Shown here: positions 51,601-63,259 of the stretch, one piece after another
Layout: every line of letters begins with the position of its first letter
Numbering within the stretch: position 1 is the stretch's first letter
NCBI GenBank assembly: GCA_018292915.2
Contig: JACVVK020000339.1
Coordinates: 402,501 to 466,500, forward strand
Direction of reading: 5' to 3'
Source of the DNA: Batillaria attramentaria
Taxonomy: Eukaryota; Mollusca; Gastropoda; Batillariidae
DNA: 64,000 nucleotides
Made by a program: the position numbers and the translations under genes
The notes under the pieces: model-generated
Seen by the model: the letters and a program-made list of their open reading frames with translations, nothing else
Databases searched by the model: none
Told to the model about the DNA's origin: nothing

Positions 51601-53723
51601 ACTAATCAAGTGGCAGGAAGTTGTACAGAACGATTCCTACTGTCACTCCACTAATCAAGTGGCAGGAAGTTGTACAGAACGATTCCTACTGTCACTCCAC
51701 TAATCAAGTGGCAGGAAGTTGTACAGAACGATTCCTACTGTCACTCCACTAATCAAGTGCAGGAAGTTGTACAGAATGATTCCTACTGTCACTCGACTAA
51801 TCAAGTGCCAGGAAGTTGTACAGAACGATTCCTACTGTCACTCCACTAATCAAGTGCCAGGAAGTTGTACAGAACGATTCCTACTGTCACTCACTAATCA
51901 AGTGCCAGGAAGTTGTACAGAACGATTCCTACTGTCACTCACTAATCAAGTGCCAGGAAGTTGTACAGAACGATTCCTACTGTCACTCCACTAATCAAGT
52001 GCCAGGAAGTTGTACAGAACGATTCCTACTGTCACTCACTAATCAAGTGCCAGGAAGTTGTACAGAACGATTCCTACTGTCACTCCACTAATCACGTGCC
52101 AGGAAGTTGTACAGAACGATTCCTACTGTCACTCCACTAATCAAGTGGCAGGAAGTTGTACAGAACGATTCCTACTGTCACTCCACTAATCAAGTGCAGG
52201 AAGTTGTACAGAACGATTCCTACTGTCACTCGACTAATCAAGTGCCAGGAAGTTGTACAGAACGATTCCTACTGTCACTCGACTAATCAAGTGCAGGAAG
52301 TTGTACAGAACGATTCCTACTGTCACTCCACTAATCAAGTGCAGGAAGTTGTACAGAACGATTCCTACTGTCACTCACTAATCAAGTGCCAGGAAGTTGT
52401 ACAGAACGATTCCTACTGTCACTCGACTAATCAAGTGCAGGAAGTTGTACAGAACGATTCCTATTGTCACTCCACTAATCAAGTGGCAGGAAGTTGTACA
52501 GAACGATTCCTATTGTCACTCGACTAATCAAGTGGCAGGAAGTTGTACAGAACGATTCCTATTGTCATCCACTAATCAAGTGCCAGGAAGTTGTACAGAA
52601 CGATTCCTACTGTCACTCCACTAATCAAGTGCAGGAAGTTGTACAGAACGATTCCTACTGTCCTCCACTAATCAAGTGCCAGGAAGTTGTACAGAACGAT
52701 TCCTACTGTCACTCCACTAATCAAGTGCAGGAAGTTGTACAGAACGATTCCTACTGCCACTCCACTAATCAAGTGCCAGGAAGTTGTACAGAACGATTCC
52801 TATTGTCACTCCACTAATCAAGTGCCAGGAAGTTGTACAGAACGATTCCTACTGTCACTCCACTAATCAAGTGCCAGGAAGTTGTACAGAACGATTCCTA
52901 CTGTCACTCCACTAATCAAGTGCAGGAAGTTGTACAGAACGATTCCTACTGTCACTCCACTAATCAAGTGGCAGGAAGTTGTACAGAACGATTCCTACTG
53001 TCACTCCACTAATCAAGTGGCAGGAAGTTGTACAGAACGATTCCTACTGTCACTCCACTAATCACGTGCCAGGAAGTTGTACAGAACGATTCCTACTGTC
53101 ACTCCACTAATCACGTGCCAGGAAGTTGTACAGAACGATTCCTACTGTCACTCCACTAATCAAGTGGCAGGAAGTTGTACAGAACGATTCCTATTGTCAC
53201 TCGACTAATCAAGTGCCAGGAAGTTGTACAGAACGATTCCTACTGTCACTCCACTAATCAAACTTGCATCTCACACTGCTTTATAAGGTTTCTCTGCAGC
53301 TTTCACAAGTCATCAAACTATTTTACTGACGAACCTACAGTCCATGTATGCCATACCTTCAGTAATGAGTTTTGAGAGCTGGTCGCTGGCCAACAGTTCC
53401 TCAAAATGGGGGGTACTGTCGTTGGAGGTCATTTGTGTCACCGTACCCTCCACTGCCACACGTCGTCGCTCAAGCCGAAAGTTCAGGTCCCCACACCAGA
53501 AAACACAGTCAAACCGTGCGGTCACGTCAGCTGGTGATAAAAACAACAAGATTATACTGACTGTACTCACTTGGCTCCCTAAAAGCTACAGACCTAAAGG
53601 GTCCACTGACCCCCAGTTCAAAATTTTAGGGGGTCTTTGTACCTCCACTTTCAATTTTTAAAGGGTCAGAATCATTTCTCAAGTTTTTAGCATGGAATTA
53701 TAAACCAGTAAATACTGCTGATC

Positions 53724-53759
<36 letters not shown>

Positions 53760-56700
53760 AAAACTGAATTTTATCAACTTCAAATCATATAGATCTAATT
53801 AAATGAAGTGGGTACAATTCAGTTTCGAAAGTTGGAAACTCTGACTTTTTGCTGCTCTGTGCCGACTCTGATGCGACGTCTGAATCGTAGCTATGCGACG
53901 CCGAAGTGCACCCGCTGCCGGGCGAGGGCTCGAGCCCCTCCACAACTTTTCCACTGACAGAAAAGTCCATAGTCTTTTGAACTTTCACTTTTTTCGGTGG
54001 CATGATTCGTCACAGAGAAAGCGAATCCGATCGGTAACAAGAGCACTGACTCTAAAATCTTTCGTCCATAGTTTCGAGCGCAGAAGCGGAAAAAGATGGG
54101 GCACGTTCACTACACGCGAGTGGCTGTAGTAGCCGCCGATCTGCAGCAGTAGACAGTTAACGCCTGCGAGCGTTAAACAGAACCCAAAACAGAACCGTAC
54201 TGAACGCGGCCTTGGCAAGGGAGAACGCTCACTCGATCACAAGAAGCCTACAGGCGTACGCACGGTAGTGCAGAGGTAGTGCGTCAAGCTAAGCACAGAT
54301 CGCGTTTATAATGTTTCAACGTACCCCCTTGAATTTTTTTTAGGACGTAAATTTTTACTTCAGTACGTAAATTACACACAGACGCACAGTTTTGGGAGCC
54401 CTGACTCATGTGTACTGGTATCATTATACTGACTGTACTCATGTGTACTGGTATCATTATTAGCCTGGCAGGGTGCACGGATGAGAGTACTGATGTGTTA
54501 AATAATTTCCTTTTAATCTCACAGTATTTGAAAAGGAAACCAAACTGACTGCAAGTTGTGGTGGTGGTTGTGGGGGGTGGGGTGGGGGGGGGGGGTATTA
54601 CACATACCTAGCTTAGTGGTGGGGTGGGCCTGTTTGCTGACCCTGTGGTGTGGAAGTTTGAGTTCCTGTGTCACGCGGTGGTAGTCGAGCAGTCGATGGG
54701 CGTTTTTACTGGAACCCCGGTCAGCTGCAACACAACCACTGCATTGTTCATGAGAAAACACACTTCCCTTCACCATTACAAATCGTGCTGTACAAAGACG
54801 ATACCAGGTCATGTGAAACTAACAGCTAAAACTGCCATGAAGAAAAGTGCGACGTCCTTACACGTTAGATGACAGTTGATAAAGAGGAAGGAGGTTCCGA
54901 ACATGGAGAAGGCAATTCCAATCGCTCCCTTGGTTTTCACCATGGTGATGGCTCGCAGAGACACTACATCCTCCTCTGGTTCTGAAAAAAACAAAAAAAG
55001 CACCACTGTTTATGCTGAGTTATTGTAAACATAACTAAGACACATCCAAACCATAAACTTGGTCAACATATCAACCACTGTAGTTACTGAACAGGCAAAG
55101 ATTATGCATTACATCAGGCTCTTCTTTCATCCATGTCACTAAAACCAACTCTTTTTTTAAGTTGTTTCTCTATAGAGAAACAACTTTATGAGACGGGGCA
55201 GATTTTGCTACGCGCAGCAGCAAGTTTCAGTGATGACAAAACAAGACTGTGACGTTTCTCCACACAATACTTACTTTCACGCACACAGTGACGTAACAAA
55301 ATCTGCGTCATAGACACCTTACGTGCACACTTTGCTGCTGCGTTCTTTTTGGCGGGAATGACGTGTGTGTGTCTGTGTGTGTGGACGGATGTAATGATGG
55401 CTATCTGCTAAACCACCTCGCCGGATGGCTTTTTACTTTGAGATAAAATGGGAATTCACCTTCTCCAGAGCTACCTTTCACGATTTTTATCCTGCCGCAT
55501 TTTGAGAACAGTTATCGCCGATTTTTAAAAATCGGTCATGTTACGAATTTTTTCGAAAAAAATGTTCAAATGGCTTCATTTTCTGAAATTGGGAAGATCA
55601 TCCAATTATACTGCCTGTTTTCGTAGCACAGCTCTGTAGCTCTGACAGGTTTTGTGTAAGAAAAATATTTCCGAGGTAGGGGTGGTTTGCATATAAGGCC
55701 AAATATCTATGAAAAGACTCCTTCAAATTACTCATTATTCCGGTATTTTTGTCACTTGTGACAACTGCACATATGACATGAACTATTGCACTATTATAGC
55801 TTTAGTATTAAGAATAACAGAGCTTTTAGATAAACACATTTATTTAACGTTTCTGCGAGAAGCGCCAGTCAAAAAAGTTCCAATTTTGCAATTTCGAAAG
55901 TACAATCCAAGGCGCTTTAAGTCCACGTTTCATCAGCTCTCTAGATCGTCCAGATTTTATGTCAAAATTAATTCAGTCCCGGAAGTCACAAAAGCAACAA
56001 GGAAATCACAAGATATGAAGAAGTATCATCTGTCAGACGAGCAGCGTGAGGCTGACGGCAAATGTTTGGTTCACAGTGCAAAATCTGCAAGTATCGTCAC
56101 TGCTTCCGACATTTCATCAGCCCTCTACATCTTCCAGATTTCATGTGAAAAATAATTCAGTCGGAGAAGTCACAAAGCCAATAGGAAATCACAGGACATA
56201 AACAAGCATCCTCAGACGATCTCAGTGCTAGAGGCTGACGCCAAAAGTTTTAGTTCACGGAATTGACGTCATCTCTCTCTCTCTCTCTCTCTCTCTGTAT
56301 GACGACCTGCCTGAGGCTGACGTCAAATGTTTAGTTCATGGAACTGACCTCTCTCTCTCTCTCTCTGGGGAGCCAGGGTGGCCGAATGGTAGCACGTTGG
56401 ACTTTCAATGCTTGGGCCGAGAGTTCGAATCCCGGCCGCTGGGGCCAAATATTTGTGCTGGCCTTTTTCTCGTGCCCCGTCTTTGATATCACCCTTATGT
56501 GGTGGAAAAGAGCGTTAAACTCCTAAACACCCACCTACCCACCCCTCTCCCTCTCCCTTCTTCCCACACCCGGCCCCACCCCCAGTCACATGGCTAATCG
56601 GTCGAGGTCGTAGAGGATCTAGTGTCATCGGTAGAACTTGGAGAGGGGAGAACCGGCAACAATAACAAAACAGACAAAATAAAATGAAGTTTGGAGAAAC

Positions 56701-57375
56701 AACTTTGTAGGACGGGGCCGTTCCTCCTTGTTTTTAATTCAAATTAAAAAATACTTTATTGTCCATACATAAGTATAAAATGGAAAATCGTCTTTGGAAT
56801 GCAAACTTCAGATTCTACGTCAATAAAAACAACGCCAAATTGGTTTAGCATGTGCAATAATTACTACATAAAATCACAGCCAATCCATCTCACACAATCA
56901 CAGTTCAATTATTCTCTTTTTTTTTTAATTTATAATTTGCTATTGTGGCAATCAGTTTGTGGGCTGGGCTTTGTGCTTAAGTCTGATGAAAACACTCTGG
57001 GCTATTAGCTGAACTTTGTCAATCTCACTTGTACTGGCGACTTACCAGAGCAGAACCAGATGAGGTCGCGGCGGATGTAGATGGCAAGGTGAAGGGCACC
57101 GTAGGACACAGAGTGAAACAGAACATGAGACGGACCCAACGTCTCCTGGATACGAATCTCCCACTCTCGCCTACAACAACAGTGATTGTGAAATGTCATC
57201 TGACCACGACATACAATGTCAGTACAAACAGCATACTTGTATGTATTTGAAGTGGTGACCTGTATATATGTATGTACTAGGTTTGTCCTCACAGACACAA
57301 ACCATTTACGAACAAGCTACAGGCACCCCTCTTACTCTTTCTCACCTCTCAACAGCCTTTCCATAGAAATCTTGG

Positions 57376-57451
<76 letters not shown>

Positions 57452-57934
57452 AGACAGGGTGAGTTTTTTGTTGTTGTTGTTTTTCCTCTACTGACTCATA
57501 GCTGCAGTTCAGTGCATGTACATATATGTAAGCTTTACCGGTAATTGCTTTCTCAAGTTGCTGGTCCATGTCCTTGTCCACCATATGTAACTATGGGTGA
57601 CACATGTACTGTACATGTATCACTGACAGGGCAATGAGAAAAGAGCCACCACAAACACTTGGCCCTGGCTGGGATTGGAAGAGGGAGTATGTTCACACAG
57701 CACATTCTCCTATTATTCTATCTGGTTATACATGTATGTTTATATATTAAAGAAGGTAGTACGTACCACTGAGAGCATCAGCAGAGAATAAGTATAATGA
57801 CAATGAGAAATGTACTGTGACTAATGCACCCCTCACTTGTTCATTTCGTTCTCCTGGGTGCCCACAGCGTAGATGTCTTGAACGTACTCGCACGCCTCCG
57901 GCAGAATAAAGTCATTCAGGTTTACCGACAGCTC

Positions 57935-57992
<58 letters not shown>

Positions 57993-58023
57993 GTCCACAC
58001 ACACACACACACACACACACATG

Positions 58024-58055
<32 letters not shown>

Positions 58056-58892
58056 TAACTCCTTTAGCCACTGACCAAGTCCCTGTGTACAAGACACACG
58101 GTATAAAGCAAGAATAAAGAAATCTGACTCATAGCTGCAGTTCAGTGCATGTACATAAAAGCTTTACCGGTACATGTAATTGCTTTCTCAAGTTGCTGGT
58201 CGATGATGGTTATAAACCACAGGACCCCCCCCCCCCCCCCCCCCCAAATCAACATCCCCCTTTCCAAACTTTGCTGTACTGAGAAGTTACAAAGTAAGGT
58301 ATCAATATATACACCAGTGTACGTAAAATAACCCAATGTAATTCTCCTCTGTTTGGAATAACCCCCTCCCCACCTCCCCCCCCCCCCCCCCAATCAACAT
58401 CCCCCTTTCCAAACTTTGCTGTACTGTGAAGTTACAAAGTAAGGTATCAATACCAGTGTACATAAAATAACCCAATGTAATTCTCCTCTGTTTGGAATAA
58501 CCCCCCCCCCCCACCTCCCCCCCCCCCCCCAATCAACATCCCCCTTTACAAACTTTGCTGTACTGTGAAGTTACAAAGTAAGGTATCAATACCAGTGTAC
58601 ATAAAATAACCCAATGTAATTCTCCCTCTGTTTGGAATAACCCCCTCCCCACCCCCCAAAAAAAGGATTTCCTGATAGATGCTGCCCCCCCCCCCCCCCT
58701 CACCTGAAAAAACAATTACAGTTTCTTTTGTTACTTTCTAATGTTGTTACCTTGAGTTCATTCATGTTCCATGATCCTGAGAAAATGTGAATTCTGCGAT
58801 CGGGGAAATATCTCTCCAGTTCCTCTGGTCCCAGTATAGAGGACGCACCTGAACTCACGCTTCCCACCAGGAAACTCCTACACACACACATG

Positions 58893-58952
<60 letters not shown>

Positions 58953-60495
58953 ATTTTCAGTTTAGTATATATACACAAGACTTGCACGTACGGTGGGATG
59001 GAGGACAGTGTTATTGTGAAAATCAGATGTCAAGCTGAAAGAGCTTGTGCCGAACATGCACACTGAATTTAAGATTTTTCACTCACGCATGAAGGAAAGA
59101 AAGAAACAGATAGTAAGAAAGAATGAGCATCTATGCAAATAGAAGTGGCACCAACCTTGACCTTGCTTCCCGCGTTGTGATGACGGGCATGACGCTGGTG
59201 GAGGTGAAGGAGATATTGTCGGAGCCAAGTTGAGCGCTGCTGGCCCCACCGTTCCCCAGCCCCCCGTCAGACAGAGCTTTGCTCATTTTCTTCAGCATTG
59301 AGGAGGAACCGGCGCGATACGAAGGATCGGCCTTGTACGCTGTCCGCAGAGCGTGTGACGTCATGTCCACATCCATGGGTGGCGGGGTGTGTTTCACGGA
59401 CAGCGGATCGAGCTTTCGAGAACGTGGACTAGAGTCCGCAGGACCAGAATGTGTGGACTCTGGTCTTGTGCTGTATGGACTTCCCTTGTTTTGTGCCATT
59501 AGTTGCTGGTAATGCTGGTGAAGCTGATCCATTGTCTCGTCCGCCACGTCCCTCGCCTCGCTGCTACCAGCGGACATGGCCGGCGATGCTAAAAGTTTTG
59601 AGGGCATGTCTTTTGAAGGAGATTGTTCCAGAGAATGTATGGGTGATGCAGATGCAGCCTCTGTTTGAGACTTCTTTCCGTTCGTCTGAGCAGTGTCATC
59701 ATCAAGAGGAGTTCTTTGCTGGCTTTTTGAGTATGACTGTGGAGAACTGTCAGTGTCTTGTGATTTGTGCTGTCCTTTTGCGTGTGACTGTGGAGAAGCA
59801 GCCCCTGCGAGCGACTGTGGCGATGCAGCACCCCTGTTTGATTTCGGAGAAGCCAGGCCGGCATGCGCCTGTCGCTTCATGTCCACCTCCTCGCTCGATG
59901 AGTTGCCTGGCTCATGATTTCTCTTCTCACCTTTGGCCGTGGCGGCGTTTCTGGGCGTACGCGGGGTAGATGGGGGTTTAGGGACAAAAGGGCCTTTCTT
60001 TAAGTCGTCCGTCGAGTCGTTCTGGTCTGCTGCCATCCTCATGTTACGGAAACGGTAAATAGTTGCTTCAGATGGCAGCTTTTTACTGGCATCGTCCATA
60101 TCAACGCTATCATCTTGCTTTTCTTCAACACAGCCACTGCTACCCATTTCCATTGGAAGTGACAAAGGCTCCTGGCCAACTTTTGAATTCCTACGAGGTT
60201 TTGGTTTTGGTTTCCCATCTCCCTCCAGTGGCATACGTTTATGGGGTGAACGAGAGCCAGACGGCGGTGACTTCCTCTCAACGATAACTTCTGGCTCCAA
60301 GGGTAGGGAACTGTGCTGAGGTGGTCCGGCACCACTGTCACGGAGAGAAACCCTGGAACCATACTCACTGTCACCGTCTGATGTCTGCCGTTTCTTTCTC
60401 TCCACTAGTTTGGCTAGGGCACTCTTCTTTTTCACCTTGCCCTGCGGAGTGGGGCTGGGTTTCTTGTCATCAGCAGCCATATCAACTCGACTCAT
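45604..60495 (-). CDS. INPP5E: 72-kDa-type inositol polyphosphate 5-phosphatase, ciliary
   Basis: Removes the 5-phosphate of PI(4,5)P2 and PI(3,4,5)P3, setting ciliary membrane phosphoinositides. Eleven coding exons, minus strand: 59162-60495, 58751-58877, 57837-57934, 57046-57170, 54862-54981, 54608-54724, 53357-53530, 48277-48392, 46929-47065, 46070-46116, 45604-45674. They sum to 2466 nt (821 aa; human about 644, the excess being the long Ser/Pro/Lys-rich N-terminal exon). All phases join. Landmarks: [56 protein letters not shown] (WxGDxNxR motif), [13 protein letters not shown] (split across exons 8/9), [19 protein letters not shown]. The frame forced by exon 10 ends SSSVCVVQ, a CaaX prenylation box. 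Exon 5 uses the ACGT|GTAAGG donor, because the nearer GT would create a stop. Start: first of two in-frame ATGs (other at 60480). Confidence 0.93.
47120..47940 (+). repeat. 46-bp minisatellite (CACACCCACACATGACGACGCACCCAAGCCCACAAAGTTATCACAA)
   Basis: About 18 copies in INPP5E intron 8, just 5' (in gene sense) of exon 9. Variation is mostly GACGA/GATGA/GACAA and AAGCC/AAACC. An A/C-rich low-complexity tail follows (47985-48200). Confidence 0.96.
48655..53262 (+). repeat. 49-bp minisatellite, about 94 copies (4.6 kb)
   Basis: Unit AAGTGCCAGGAAGTTGTACAGAACGATTCCTACTGTCACTCGACTAATC in INPP5E intron 7. The left 600 bp is ragged with indels; the rest is nearly uniform. Frequent variants: GTGCAGG (48 bp), GTGGCAGG, CTCCACT for CTCGACT, CACGTG for CAAGTG. 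The many short open frames of [13 protein letters not shown] type are repeat artefacts. Confidence 0.98.
53722..53760 (+). repeat. (GT)n microsatellite
   Basis: About 17 GT dinucleotides in INPP5E intron 6. Confidence 0.93.
55159..56718 (+). mobile_element. Hairpin-headed repeat, long copy
   Basis: In INPP5E intron 4. It begins with a perfect 28-bp palindrome, AAGTTGTTTCTCTA/TAGAGAAACAACTT (55159-55186), then TATGAGACGGGGC. The same GAGAAACAACTTT and (after TATGA or GTAG) GACGGGGC recur in direct orientation at 56694-56718. The interior contains partially repeated blocks of about 190 bp (CATCAGCTCTCTAGATCGTCC... near 55931 and CATCAGCCCTCTACATCTTCC... near 56116, then a third GAGGCTGACGTCAAATGTTTAGTTCA near 56312), a (CT)n and a SINE. 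An open frame of 148 codons at 55709-56155 has no recognisable domain. Confidence 0.55.
56366..56530 (+). mobile_element. tRNA-derived SINE, family 2, second copy
   Basis: GGTGGCCGAATGGTAGCACG (A-box region), GAGTTCGAATCCCGGCC (good B-box), GGGGCCAAATATTTGTGCTGGC, CCCCGTCTTTGATATCACCC and GTGGTGGAAAAGAGCGTTAAAC match the reverse complement of 21425-21591. It sits in INPP5E intron 4, after a (CT)n tract. Confidence 0.87.
57378..57450 (+). repeat. (GT)n(GA)n microsatellite
   Basis: About 20 GT then about 16 GA dinucleotides, in INPP5E intron 3. Confidence 0.95.
57938..58055 (+). repeat. (CA)n microsatellite with CG interruptions
   Basis: Begins immediately beside the INPP5E exon 3 acceptor (57935-57938), so the gene's acceptor tract is GTGTGT rather than polypyrimidine. 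Confidence 0.94.
58224..58700 (+). repeat. About 125-150-bp tandem repeat separated by poly-C
   Basis: Three full units (AATCAACATCCCCCTTT...CTCTGTTTGGAATAACC) joined by long C-runs, in INPP5E intron 2; another long C-run follows at 58684-58699. Confidence 0.9.
58879..58951 (+). repeat. (CA)n microsatellite at INPP5E exon 2 acceptor
   Basis: On the gene strand a (TG)n tract runs right up to the TAG acceptor of exon 2 (58878-58879). Confidence 0.94.
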
Positions 60496-61627
60496 ACTGG
60501 CCGCACCAGTCAGTCGTTACCCCATCACCACCTCCACACATCAGCATAGCACCTGCACCTGGTCACACACCCGTACCAGTTAATCATAAATTAATGTCAG
60601 TATTACTATTAGTTTCACTTAACTCTTATTGTACACAAGTTTGAATAGGGACATTATTTGTTTTTACACCTGTATGATCTACTCACTAAGTCGCTCGTTC
60701 AGTGGTCTGCAATGCTGCAGCGCTTAGTGCGAGAATTTCGGGGGAATGAAGAGATTCCTTCCTAGTTTTAAACGATGTACCCGGTACCACACTAGCGGTC
60801 CTACTAATTACCGAAAACGACGAAACGACCGAAAACAACCGAAAACAACTCTTAATACGGATAGAACGCGGTTCAAACATAGAAATAACAACACACAAAC
60901 ATGATTCGTGTTGGTCTTTGGAGTTGAGTAAGGAAATATCGTCAGTGGTAACGATAAAAGCTTGGATCACTACCTGTCTCACAAATGTTCGTTTGATACA
61001 CGTCATAGATGATTTACCTGGCTACTGTACAAGCAACTGGTGATGAGAACAGCGCTGTTCTTACTCTCTACAGCTGTGCTTGGTAGTCGTTGGGGTAAAC
61101 TAATCGGAATGTTAACCTTACTGCGCATGGTCATAGCTCTGGAAAGCATTCAGTTTCCTGTCGTAAAAACACACAAAAAAATTTAAAGAAAAACTGCCCA
61201 TCAAAAGTATTTAATATGCTTTAAGCAAGCAAGGAAACATGATAGACTAAAGGACACATTTTTGTGCATCTTTTTGTTTACGACAACAAAATCTTTTTGC
61301 CGGAGACACTCCCTCGCCAATTTCTTTGGTGTGATACAATACACCGCTTCGTGATTTGATTTATAGTAAAAGTAAAAGACGACAATTTTCTGTCAGTATT
61401 GTGAACGAATATTGCCTTTGCAACTCAGGTTATTGGTATCAATAACTTTATGTTCGCTCATGCTAGGGAGGATTTCAGTAAACGGAACAGCCGAGGTTAG
61501 CTGCGCTTGGCGTGCCTGCCAACTGTGCGGACAGGCTGCGTGTGTTTTCTTGCGGGCGGAGACCACACGTTCTTTACACGCAAAAAAGTGGTGAATATGG
61601 TTGATGAGAAAGGATATGTGCTAGCTG
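60496..61627. promoter_or_regulatory. Head-to-head intergenic region INPP5E / unrecognised gene
   Basis: 1.13 kb between the two start codons. No TATA box or ciliary X-box (GTTGCC..GGYAAC) found. Contains a short GAAAACGACGAAACGACCGA-like internal repeat near 60813-60850. Non-coding first exons are possible. Confidence 0.4.
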
Positions 61628-63259
61628 ATGTTCATGTCTAACCCTGCCGATGGAGTCATGGTTCCCGAATACTCGGATAAGAAACATGACCACAGCGTGG
61701 CTCGAGATCGACAGTTGCAGGGCAAACTTCTGGCAGCAGACGACAAATTGGACCAAGAACGCCGAACGCTTACCGTACAAGGTTCCTACGGTCTAAGACC
61801 CAGCAACCAAAAAGACAGCAAATTCAGTGAAGTGACAGGCTGGTGCCCGGACGAGAAAATTTTACTAAGAAAGCCAGAAAATGGGCTTACTAAACCCAAA
61901 ACGAGCGGTGGTGCGAAAGATGTTTGCGGGAAAGAAGCGCGTGTTGGACGTGGCCCTCAGGACCTTTCTTACGTGTTTCGCCATTACCCAGCAGCGGAGA
62001 ATTACAGGTATATCGAGCAGTACCGCCGAGAACACACGTGTTCGGACTCAACTAACTCGGCCTCCACAAGAAACGAATTTCTTGAATTGCAGCGATTTTA
62101 TTCGTACAGAGCGCATACATCATACTCCCACCCAACAACAGTGGGTGTGCCCCCACCACCCCCTTCACACAATCAAGTTAGAAAGGAACAGGCCGGCATT
62201 GCACAGAAAGCTGAGAAAACTTCGGACGGTTTGCAAAACAGAACTCACAAATACAAACTTTCCCCGTGCATCAACATACGAAGTGATCCAGAGATCATCA
62301 GAGAAAAGACAGTTGAGGATCAAAGGGGTTCCCCTCTCGGTGCCAACATCAGTACCAGCCGGATTGCCATCCAGGCCATCGCCAAAGCTCCCATTGCTAA
62401 AGTTCCCACAAAGGTGACTGTGCCAGCGAACCACTCCATGATTTCTCCCAGCCTCAACAAAACCCTCAAGGCTACCAGAAAAGCAAGGTGATAGTTTTAT
62501 TCAGATGTGATAGTTTTATTCAGATGTTTTGTCAGGCTTATCAGTTTATGTCATTGTCTATAGACTCCTCTGTCTCGCTGGACGCATGGATAGGTGAGCT
62601 GGGGTTCATTATCACATCCCCCACCCCCCACCCCCACATACCAACTGTCTCTTTTCTCCTTCTCTCTTTGTGTGTATGGTGTGTGTGCGTGTGTGTGGTT
62701 TGAGAAGTACAACTGCTGATTTGTTCACGTGGAGAAGTGAAGGCTTCAGCTTCAAGCAATATATGTTAAGTAAACAGGGTGATTGGATACTGAAGAGTTA
62801 CAGAGTTGCTTATGGCCACTCACCCATGAACAAAGTGCTTAGTTAATGATCCGTGGCAAGGTTATCAGGTGATCAGACTGTCCGCTTGGCTGGAGCTGAA
62901 TACTTCACGCTATAATGCAGCTGTTCAGAGCTGGCAGTGTCAGATTATCCTTGATCCTGTGAGGTCACAATGTCTCTCTTACAGTCACATTGTTCTTTTG
63001 TAGTTTGATCATGAACACCCTAAGGTGTGCACACACGCATGCACACACACACACACACACGCACGCACGCACTCACACACTCTTTGCTCGTAAGTCACTG
63101 ATGCTTTTTGATCTAGGTGTGTCAGGTGTTCAGTAAGTGATTCTTTGCTTTATTTTTCCCCCAAACAGTTCCCCGAAAACTGCCCCTGTGTGGGACAACA
63201 ACATTGGTGCTGTTCGAACCCTGGACACTCTGGCTTGTGTAGCAAGTGCTGCAGACAAG
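61628..63259 (+). CDS. Unrecognised protein, 5' two coding exons
   Basis: Not recognised. Exon 1 is 61628-62487 (ATG at 61628, or MSNPADG at 61634); donor AG|GTGATA. Exon 2 is 63169-63259 after a C/T-rich tract and ACAG, donor AAG|GTGGGC. The phases agree and the joined frame reads 317 codons with no stop, so the gene probably continues beyond the window. Composition: charged and disordered, with SYVFRHYPAAENYRYIEQY (Tyr/aromatic patch, about residues 115-133), a VGVPPPPPSHN proline run, an Ala/Ile-rich AIQAIAKAPIAKVPTKV stretch, and in exon 2 WDNNIGAVRTLDTLACVA. No signal peptide or membrane segment. No function proposed. Confidence 0.7.
62488..63168 (+). other. Intron of the unrecognised gene
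   Basis: Contains GT/CA short tracts (62670-62698, 63035-63080). An 18-bp direct duplication, TGATAGTTTTATTCAGATGT, at 62490 and 62508 lies right after the donor. No other gene seen. Confidence 0.5.

Noticed and set aside
54861..54866. INPP5E exon 5 donor at AC|GTGTAA
   Set aside because: Would create a TGA at the exon 6 join; ACGT|GTAAGG keeps the frame and restores HLTSDRG, which aligns to the family.
56366..56450. tRNA gene
   Set aside because: Good A/B boxes, but the cloverleaf does not close and the same body occurs at 21425-21591. It is a SINE head. The same holds for 7711-7780.
59279..59969. Plus-strand open frames opposite INPP5E exon 1
   Set aside because: Shadows of the long coding exon on the other strand.
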